A stretch of 5,098 bases of DNA from Thermaerobacter marianensis (GTDB lineage Bacteria; Bacillota; Sulfobacillia; DYIH01). Under the pieces are notes generated by a model. That model was not told where the DNA came from and did no database searches. It was given only the letters and a program-made list of their open reading frames with translations. The stretch covers positions 5,540-10,637 of the forward strand of contig DYIH01000043.1 of assembly GCA_020723785.1 (NCBI GenBank), read 5' to 3'. The position numbers and the translations under genes are program-made. Shown here one piece after another: positions 1 to 4,628 of this stretch (positions within the stretch are counted from its first letter, which is position 1; each line of letters opens with the position of its first letter).

Positions 1-1006
1 CCTGGCGGGCCTCCTGCTGGGCGAGACGGGCCGGCGCGTCTTCGTCGGGGGCAACATCGGCACGCCGCTCCTCTTGCGGCTTGAAGAGATGACGCCCGCG
101 GACCTGGTGGTGCTGGAACTCTCCAGCTTCCAACTGCAGATGCTGGCCAAGAGCCCTCACGTCGGCGTCCTCCTCAACATCCGGCCCAACCACCTGGACG
201 TTCATGCCTCCCTGGAGGAGTACGTGGAGGCGAAGAAGAACGTCATCCGCTTCCAGGTGCCGGGTGACGTGGCCGTCCTGAACGCCGACGACCCGTCGGC
301 GGCCGCCTGCGCGGGCCTGGGCGGCGGGCGGGCGGCCTTCTTCAGCCGGCGCCGGGAGGTGGCGGAAGGGGCGTTCCTCCGCGACCACCGGGTGGTGGTA
401 CGCTGGGAGGGGCGGGAGGAGGCCGCCGGGCCGGTGGATGAGATTCCGCTGCCGGGCGCCCACAACGTGGAGAACGTCCTGGCCGCCGTGACGATCGCCG
501 CCGCCTGCGGCGTGCCGGCGGCCCGCGCCTGGCCGGTGGTGCGGCGCTTCACCGGTGTCGAGCATCGGTTGGAAGCGGTCCGTGAACTGAACGGCGTGCG
601 TTACATAAACGACTCCATCGCCACGGCCCCCGACCGCACCGCCGCCGCCCTGGACAGCTTCGACGCGCCCATCGTTCTCATCGCCGGCGGCTACGATAAA
701 AAGATCCCCTATGACGAACTCGGCCTCAAGATAGCCGAGCGGGTCCGCGTGCTCATCCTGCTCGGCCAAACGGCTCCCAAGATCAGGGAGGCCGTGGAAA
801 GAGCCGCCGCCGGGGCCGGCCCCGGCGGCCCGGACGTGCTCCCCGCCCGCGACCTGGGCGAGGCTGTCCACCTGGCAGCGTCCCTGGCGATGCCAGGCGA
901 GGTGGTCCTCCTCTCCCCGGCCTCGGCCAGCTACGACATGTTCACCGACTACCGCGAGCGGGGCCGCCGCTTCAAGGAGTTGGTCCAAGCGCTGACGCCG
1001 GCATAG
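1..1006 (+). CDS. murD: MurD, UDP-N-acetylmuramoyl-L-alanine:glutamate ligase (5' end outside window)
   Basis: Cytoplasmic ATP-dependent ligase that adds glutamate to UDP-MurNAc-L-Ala in peptidoglycan precursor synthesis. The reading frame is open from nt 2 and ends at TAG 1004-1006, giving 334 visible residues. MurD is usually about 440-460 aa, so the UDP-binding N-terminus and the ATP P-loop lie upstream. Visible motifs in order: GGNIG (nt 47-61), LELSSFQL (from nt 113), NHLDVH (188-205), the YVEAKK segment whose lysine (nt 233-235) fits the carbamylated metal-site lysine, GAHNVEN at the end of the central domain, then the C-terminal domain with HRLE, NDSIATAPDRT (from nt 608), GGYDKK and SPASASYDMF. 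Most MurDs read NDSKATN where this one reads NDSIATAP. From memory, that form together with GGYDKKIPYD is typical of clostridial MurD. The next gene, a murE-type ligase catalysing the following step, starts 81 bp downstream. Family assignment is very secure; which glutamate enantiomer is used cannot be read from sequence. Confidence 0.96.
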   Translation, partial: LAGLLLGETGRRVFVGGNIGTPLLLRLEEMTPADLVVLELSSFQLQMLAKSPHVGVLLNIRPNHLDVHASLEEYVEAKKNVIRFQVPGDVAVLNADDPSAAACAGLGGGRAAFFSRRREVAEGAFLRDHRVVVRWEGREEAAGPVDEIPLPGAHNVENVLAAVTIAAACGVPAARAWPVVRRFTGVEHRLEAVRELNGVRYINDSIATAPDRTAAALDSFDAPIVLIAGGYDKKIPYDELGLKIAERVRVLILLGQTAPKIREAVERAAAGAGPGGPDVLPARDLGEAVHLAASLAMPGEVVLLSPASASYDMFTDYRERGRRFKELVQALTPA

Positions 1007-1087
1007 CCGCGGCGATCCCCGTATAAGGTTCGTTGACGCCACCAATGCTTCATGTGGTTGTTCACGGCCGATACGGGGGTTGGACTC

Positions 1088-2602
1088 ATGCGGCTCTGCG
1101 AATTGCTGGAGGCCCTGGAGTGCTTCGAGACGCGCGGCGACCAGGCTGCGGAGATTCGTGGCCTTGCCCGGGACTCCCGGGAGGTCCGGCCGGGGGACCT
1201 GTTCGTGTGCGTCACCGGCTGCCGGGACGACGGCCACCGCTACGCCCTGGAATCCCTCCGGCGGGGCGCCGCCGCTTTCGTCGTCCAAGAATGGCTGGAA
1301 CTGCCCGGTTGCGTACCCCAGGTCCGGGTGGCGGACCCGCGGGCGGCCCTGGGGCGGCTTGCCGCCCGTTTCCACGGCGATCCCGCCCGCCGGCTGCGGA
1401 TGATCGGGGTCACCGGCACCAACGGCAAGACGACCGTGACCTACCTGCTGGAAGCCGTTCTGAGGGATGCCGGCCTACCGGTGGGCCGCCTTGGCACCAT
1501 CGACTACCAGTTGATCACCGAAAGCCGCCCCGCCGGGCGCACCACTCCCGAGGCCCCGGAGCTCCAAGCCATGCTCCGCCGGATCGCCGACCGGGGGGGA
1601 CGGTACGCCGTCGTCGAGGTTTCCTCCCATGCCCTGGCGTTGCAGCGGGTCGATCCCGGCCACTTCGACGCCGCGGTCTTCACCAACCTGACCCACGACC
1701 ATCTGGACTTTCACGGGGACATGGACAATTACCTGGCGGCCAAGGGACGCCTGTTCGCCGGCCTGGGACGGGGCTGCGGAAAGCCGGCCCCGTACGCCGT
1801 GATCAACCGCGATGACCCTGCCGCGGAACGGCTGGTCGCCGGGACGCGGGCCCGGGTCGTCACCTACGGGCTGCACCCCGGGGCGGAGTTGCAGGCTCAG
1901 GACGTGGACGTGAGCGGCGCCGGAGCCCGTTTCCGGCTGACGGTGGGGGAGCGGCCGCTCGGCGTCGCCCTGGCCCTGCCCGGCTTATGCAACGTGTATA
2001 ACGCCCTGGCCGTCTTGGCGGTGGCTCGTGGCGAGGGGTTGGACCTGGGACGGGCGGCGGCCGCCCTGGGTCGCGTCGAGCGGGTGCCGGGCCGCTATGA
2101 GTGGCTGGAGAGCGCCGAGGGGTTCCGGGTGCTCATCGATTTCGCCCACAATCCCGACGCCTTGACCCACGTCCTGCAGATCGCCCGCCGGACGGCCCAA
2201 GGGTCGGTGATTGCCGTCTTTGGTTGCGAGGGGCGCAAGGATCGGCTCAAGAGACCCCTCATGGGCAAGGTGGCCGCCGAGCTGGCCGATTACTGCATCA
2301 TCACCTCGGACAACGTCTACGATGAAGACCCGCTGCTCATCGCCACCGAGGTGGAGGCCGGCGTGCGGGCCGGCGGCAAGGGCGTCGACGGCTATTCCGT
2401 CATCCTGGACCGGCGCGAGGCCATCCGGGCCGCCATTGCCCGAGCCACCCCGGGCGCCGTCGTCCTCATTGCCGGCAAGGGGCATGAGACGGAATGGGTC
2501 ATCGGGGACGAGCACATCCCCTTCAACGACCGCCAAGTGGCGGAGGAAATGCTGGCCGAGCGCGGCCAGGCCGTCATTCCCCGGTCAGGCGCAGCCAGGT
2601 AG
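1088..2602 (+). CDS. murE: MurE-type UDP-MurNAc-tripeptide synthetase with atypical DNVY selectivity motif
   Basis: ATP-dependent Mur ligase, 504 aa, a normal MurE length. MurE adds a diamino acid (meso-DAP or Lys) to UDP-MurNAc-Ala-Glu in the cytoplasm. ATG 1088 is chosen because MRLCELLEAL resembles MurE N-termini and a G-rich Shine-Dalgarno-like run (1075-1079) precedes it. An in-frame ATG at 1052 has no ribosome site. N-terminal substrate domain about 1-100. ATPase domain about 101-330: P-loop GTNGKTT 110-116, TTPEAPELQ 152-160, EVSSHAL 177-183, TNLTHDHLDFHG 199-210, carbamylated-lysine candidate K219. C-terminal domain: GRYE 335-338, DFAHNPDAL 351-359, KRPLMG 388-393, AGKGHE 462-467 and HIPFNDR 476-482. 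Two positions are odd. The DAP-recognition DNPR motif reads DNVY (408-411), with no arginine. The usual GG(D/E)RD reads EGRKD (381-385). Both align without gaps, so this is substitution, not decay. It may use another diamino acid, or be a paralog beside a standard murE. Family secure, substrate unknown. Confidence 0.93.
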   Translation: MRLCELLEALECFETRGDQAAEIRGLARDSREVRPGDLFVCVTGCRDDGHRYALESLRRGAAAFVVQEWLELPGCVPQVRVADPRAALGRLAARFHGDPARRLRMIGVTGTNGKTTVTYLLEAVLRDAGLPVGRLGTIDYQLITESRPAGRTTPEAPELQAMLRRIADRGGRYAVVEVSSHALALQRVDPGHFDAAVFTNLTHDHLDFHGDMDNYLAAKGRLFAGLGRGCGKPAPYAVINRDDPAAERLVAGTRARVVTYGLHPGAELQAQDVDVSGAGARFRLTVGERPLGVALALPGLCNVYNALAVLAVARGEGLDLGRAAAALGRVERVPGRYEWLESAEGFRVLIDFAHNPDALTHVLQIARRTAQGSVIAVFGCEGRKDRLKRPLMGKVAAELADYCIITSDNVYDEDPLLIATEVEAGVRAGGKGVDGYSVILDRREAIRAAIARATPGAVVLIAGKGHETEWVIGDEHIPFNDRQVAEEMLAERGQAVIPRSGAAR

Positions 2603-2620
2603 CCGAAACCTACCAAAAAG

Positions 2621-2649
2621 CTGACAATGATAATTCCAAACTGTCAAAT
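2621..2649 (+). promoter_or_regulatory. possible upstream sigma-A-like promoter, weaker
   Basis: CTGACA (2621-2626) and TCAAAT (2644-2649) are separated by 17 bp, matching the -35 and -10 consensus at 5 and 4 of 6 positions. It lies in the AT-rich stretch just after murE, 45 bp upstream of the stronger promoter and pointing the same way. The 8-mer ACAATGAT (2624-2631) overlaps its -35 and recurs in the operator palindrome of the stronger promoter. TGACA (2622-2626) and TGTCA (2642-2646) also form an inverted pair here. It may be a tandem promoter, an accessory regulator site, or chance in AT-rich DNA. Confidence 0.3.
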
Positions 2650-2665
2650 AACCTGCCAAAGTTAC

Positions 2666-2694
2666 TTGCCACAATGATCGGTCATTGTTAGAAT
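2666..2694 (+). promoter_or_regulatory. sigma-A-type promoter of the nitrite/sulfite reductase gene
   Basis: TTGCCA (-35, 2666-2671) and TAGAAT (-10, 2689-2694) each match consensus at 5 of 6 positions and are separated by the optimal 17 bp. It sits in an AT-rich island between murE and the reductase gene. Transcription would begin near 2701, giving a leader of about 170 nt before the reductase start codon. The spacer is filled by a palindrome, so binding there would directly block RNA polymerase. The call rests on sequence match only. Confidence 0.7.
2671..2688 (+). promoter_or_regulatory. palindromic operator inside the promoter spacer
   Basis: ACAATGA-TCGG-TCATTGT is a perfect 7-bp inverted repeat with a 4-bp centre. 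It occupies exactly the bases between the -35 and -10 hexamers, sharing the last A of the -35. This placement is typical of a dimeric repressor site, or of a spacer-binding MerR-like activator, although the 17-bp spacing is not the lengthened one usual for MerR targets. One arm plus a base (ACAATGAT) recurs at 2624-2631. It does not match the FNR, NsrR or CymR consensus I remember, so the cognate regulator is unknown. Confidence 0.65.
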
Positions 2695-2740
2695 AGACCC
2701 CAGAATAACCCTTCGCCTGCAACGCGGCAGGCCGGGCAAT

Positions 2741-2789
2741 GGCGCCCTCTTCCGGCATCTCCCACGCCGGAGAGGGCGCCTCCGCTTTT
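2741..2789 (+). terminator. strong leader hairpin with short U-run: possible attenuator or weak intrinsic terminator
   Basis: The left arm (2741-2756) and right arm (2766-2780) form a 15-bp stem with a single bulged T and a 9-nt loop. Four nt after the stem comes TTTT at 2786-2789. The stem is much stronger than neighbouring pairings. The U-run is short and detached, so efficient intrinsic termination is doubtful. Lying between the reductase promoter and its start codon, it could attenuate that gene, stop read-through from murE, or stabilise the mRNA. Confidence 0.4.
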
Positions 2790-2855
2790 CGCCGGCCGCG
2801 CGGGCGGAGGACGGCGCCGCCGACGCGTCGCCGGCGGTTCGATTCCCGCAACGGC

Positions 2856-2861
2856 AAGGAG
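2856..2861 (+). promoter_or_regulatory. ribosome binding site that fixes the reductase start
   Basis: AAGGAG lies 9 nt upstream of ATG 2871. This near-perfect Shine-Dalgarno site favours that start over the in-frame ATG at 2739, which would add 44 arginine-rich residues, lacks a good ribosome site, and begins within two bases of the leader hairpin. Confidence 0.85.
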
Positions 2862-2870
2862 TGGTGGCGA

Positions 2871-4469
2871 ATGCGCGTCAAGGTTTCCCGCCGGGCGCTG
2901 GACGGCAACAGGTTCGAGCGGATCAAGCACGAGAAGGACGGCCTGGACGTCCGCCGCGACATCTACCGGTATGCCCGGGGCCAGAGCGCCATCCCCGCCG
3001 AGGACCTGGACCGCATGAAGTGGTACGGCCTCTTCTATCGCGCCCGGGCGGCCGGCACCTTCATGCTGCGCGTCCGCGTCCCCAACGGCATCCTCGACGT
3101 AGAGCAGCTGCGGGCCGTCGCCGGCATCGCCGAGGAGTACGGGCGCGGCCGGGCCGACCTGACCACCCGGCAGGGCATCCAGGTTCGCTGGCTGCGCATC
3201 GAGGACGTTCCCGACGTCTTCGACCGCCTCCACGAGGTGGGGCTGAGCCCGCTGCAGACGGGGATGGACAACGTGCGCAACGTGGTCGGCTGCCCCCTGG
3301 CCGGCCTGGATGCCGACGAGGCGCTGGACGCCTCCGGGCTGGTGCGCGATCTGACCGAGGCCATCCTGACCGGTAAAAAAGCTTACAGCAACCTGCCACG
3401 GAAGTTCAATGTTTCCATCACCGGGTGCCGGGAGGACTGCGGCCACGCCGACATTCAAGACATAGGCCTTACCCCGGCGGAGTTGGGGGGCGAGGTGGGC
3501 GGGGCGGTCGGGTTCAACGTGGCGGTCGGCGGCGCCCTGGGCGGTCCCTACCAAGTCCTGTCCCGCCCGCTGAACGCCTTTGTCCGGCCGGAGGAGGCGG
3601 TCGAGGTCTGCCTGAGGATCGTGGAGATCTTCCGCGATCACGGCCCCCGGGAGCAGCGCACCCGCGCGCGCCTGGCCTTTCTCCTTGAGGACTGGGGCCT
3701 GGAGCGGTTCCGGGGGGAACTCGAGCGGCGGCTGGACCGGCGGCTGCCCCCGGCCGGCCGCCCCCTGGAGCGCGAGCGCCGCGGCGACCACCTGGGCGTG
3801 CACCGCCAAAAGCAGCCCGGCCTGTGCTACGTCGGCCTGCACGTCCCGGTCGGACGCACGACCGCCGGCCAATTGCGGGAACTCTGCCGCCTGGCCGAAA
3901 CCTACGGCAGTGGCGAGATCCGCCTGACGGCCGATCAGAACATCATCCTGCCCAACGTCCCCGAGGAATCGGTGCCGGCGCTCCTGCGGGAGGACCTGCT
4001 GCGGGCCTTCCGCGTGGATCCGGGGCCGCTGGCGCGCCGCCTGGTCTGCTGTACCGGGGTGGAGGAGTTCTGCAACTTCGCCGTCATTCCCACCAAGGGC
4101 ACGGCCCTGGCCCTGGTGGAGGAACTGGAGCGGCGCCTCGGCCCGGGCGCGCCGCCCCTGCGCATCCACATGTCCGGCTGCCCCAATTCCTGCGGCCAGC
4201 ACCACATCGGGCACATCGGCCTGGAGGGAGCGAAGGCCAGGGTGGACGGGCGGCTGGTGGACGCGGCCAACGTTTACCGGGGCGGCCGCTACGGCCCCGG
4301 CGGGCGCTGCGGGGAGAAGGTCCTGGAGCGGGTTCCCCTGGATCAATTGGCGGACGTGCTGGAGGGAATGATCCGCAAGGCGGGTGTTGCGGAGTGGACG
4401 GACACCTACGGGGTCCCGGCGGAAAGCGTTAAGGCGGCGGAAGGATGGGCGGGCGGCGCCTGTTCGTGA
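2871..4469 (+). CDS. nirA: NirA-type siroheme/[4Fe-4S] nitrite (or sulfite) reductase
   Basis: Cytoplasmic 532-aa member of the ferredoxin-dependent nitrite/sulfite reductase family, which carries out six-electron reduction of nitrite to ammonium or sulfite to sulfide. The two-fold repeat is clear: half one has FMLRVRVPNG (64-73), TTRQGIQVRW (98-107), NVVGCPLAG (137-145) and RKFNVSITGCREDCGH (177-192); half two has YVGLHVPVGR (320-329), LTADQNIILPNVPEE (352-366), CCTGVEEFC (393-401) and HMSGCPNSCGQHHIGHIGL (433-451). Cysteines 394, 401, 437 and 441 fit the cluster ligands, with 437/441 in the CX3C motif and 441 expected to bridge to siroheme. R67 or R69, R100, R106 and K178 are active-site candidates. 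The first cluster pair is spaced CX6C (or CX7C from C393) where the family normally has CX5C. No flavin domain is present, so electrons should come from ferredoxin. Overall similarity, including QNIILPNVPEE, favours nitrite, but sulfite cannot be excluded. It has its own promoter and a structured leader. Confidence 0.9.
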   Translation: MRVKVSRRALDGNRFERIKHEKDGLDVRRDIYRYARGQSAIPAEDLDRMKWYGLFYRARAAGTFMLRVRVPNGILDVEQLRAVAGIAEEYGRGRADLTTRQGIQVRWLRIEDVPDVFDRLHEVGLSPLQTGMDNVRNVVGCPLAGLDADEALDASGLVRDLTEAILTGKKAYSNLPRKFNVSITGCREDCGHADIQDIGLTPAELGGEVGGAVGFNVAVGGALGGPYQVLSRPLNAFVRPEEAVEVCLRIVEIFRDHGPREQRTRARLAFLLEDWGLERFRGELERRLDRRLPPAGRPLERERRGDHLGVHRQKQPGLCYVGLHVPVGRTTAGQLRELCRLAETYGSGEIRLTADQNIILPNVPEESVPALLREDLLRAFRVDPGPLARRLVCCTGVEEFCNFAVIPTKGTALALVEELERRLGPGAPPLRIHMSGCPNSCGQHHIGHIGLEGAKARVDGRLVDAANVYRGGRYGPGGRCGEKVLERVPLDQLADVLEGMIRKAGVAEWTDTYGVPAESVKAAEGWAGGACS

Positions 4470-4520
4470 CCCGTATTCGCTCGGCCCCCATCGCCATCCG
4501 GCCCCGTCAGGCAGTGAGCG

Positions 4521-4532
4521 CCACATTTGTGG
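4521..4532 (+). promoter_or_regulatory. palindromic operator, upstream copy (core ACATTTGT)
   Basis: CCACA-TT-TGTGG is a perfect 12-bp palindrome in the reductase-regulator gap. Its core ACATTTGT is shared, in reverse orientation, with the palindrome at 4590-4603. The centre lies 70 bp upstream of that second site and about 35 bp upstream of the -35 element, a suitable place for cooperative or looping contact. Likely bound by the dimeric HTH protein encoded next to it. Confidence 0.5.
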
Positions 4533-4561
4533 AATGGGCCGCGCAGACGGGCGTCATGACC

Positions 4562-4590
4562 TTGACGACCGCCTTTCAGGCAAGTTAAAT
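4562..4590 (+). promoter_or_regulatory. sigma-A-like promoter of the XRE/PBP_like regulator gene
   Basis: TTGACG (4562-4567, 5 of 6) and TTAAAT (4585-4590, 4 of 6) are 17 bp apart in the AT-rich stretch before the regulator gene. The start site would fall near 4597, inside the second palindrome. CGTCA-N6-TGACG (4552-4567) overlaps the -35 as a further short inverted repeat. GATAAT at 4604-4609 resembles an alternative -10 but has no good -35. Confidence 0.55.
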
Positions 4591-4603
4591 TTACAAATGT
4601 AAA
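4590..4603 (+). promoter_or_regulatory. palindromic operator at the transcription start (core ACATTTGT, reverse)
   Basis: TTTACA-AA-TGTAAA is a perfect 6+2+6 palindrome starting on the last base of the -10 and covering the predicted start site. Read on the other strand it contains ACATTTGT, the same core as the palindrome at 4521-4532, with different but again symmetric flanks. The position suggests repression, most simply autoregulation by the encoded HTH protein. Confidence 0.55.
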
Positions 4604-4616
4604 GATAATTGGGCAC

Positions 4617-4623
4617 AAGGAAG
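4617..4623 (+). promoter_or_regulatory. ribosome binding site of the regulator gene
   Basis: AAGGAAG ends 5 nt before ATG 4629, with its AGGA core 7 nt from the start codon. It supports the start and shows that the regulator has its own translation signal rather than coupling to the reductase, which ends 159 bp upstream. Confidence 0.8.
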
Positions 4624-4628
4624 CGGAT

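Larger units (their letters stand above)
2701..2870 (+). promoter_or_regulatory. long, structured 5' leader of the reductase mRNA
   Basis: If transcription starts near 2701, about 170 nt of untranslated leader precede the ATG at 2871. It can form a small hairpin (GCCTGC 2715-2720 with GCAGGC 2727-2732), the large hairpin at 2741-2780, and a third pairing (CGCCGGC 2790-2796 with GCCGGCG 2830-2836). GGCGCC, which is self-complementary, occurs three times (2741-2746, 2775-2780, 2813-2818), allowing mutually exclusive pairings. No known riboswitch or T-box core (such as a GGGTGGNACCGCG motif) was recognised. Structure is inferred by eye, and GC-rich DNA forms such pairings readily. Confidence 0.4.

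Noticed and set aside
1022..1061. TTGACG (1033) and TATAAG (1022) as a murE promoter
   Set aside because: Neither hexamer has a partner at 16-18 bp. murE is more simply read as co-transcribed with murD.
1052..1087. 12-residue N-terminal extension of MurE from ATG 1052
   Set aside because: No Shine-Dalgarno upstream, and the sequence from 1088 already begins like MurE proteins.
1033..1815. 260-aa open frame on the + strand overlapping murE in another phase
   Set aside because: The translation is Pro/Arg/Gly-rich without domain motifs, while the overlapping frame encodes an intact Mur ligase.
2674..2691. mini-ORF MIGHC ending in the promoter spacer as a leader peptide
   Set aside because: It lies upstream of the predicted start site, inside the promoter itself, with no ribosome site.
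2832..2848. tRNA T-loop-like string GGTTCGATTCCCG
   Set aside because: The flanking 5-nt arms pair poorly and no acceptor, D or anticodon arms can be found around it.
2739..2870. 44-residue N-terminal extension of the reductase from ATG 2739
   Set aside because: No good ribosome site, arginine-rich sequence unlike the family, coincides with the leader hairpin, and AAGGAG sits properly before ATG 2871.
2688..4526. 612-aa open frame on the minus strand opposite the reductase gene
   Set aside because: Its protein is low-complexity, rich in Ala, Gly, Pro and Arg with no recognisable motif. It mirrors codon bias of the well-supported + strand gene and lacks a ribosome site.
4481..4541. CGGCCC/GGGCCG inverted repeat after the reductase as a terminator
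   Set aside because: Only six pairs across a long loop and no T-run follows, so I see no convincing terminator after the reductase.
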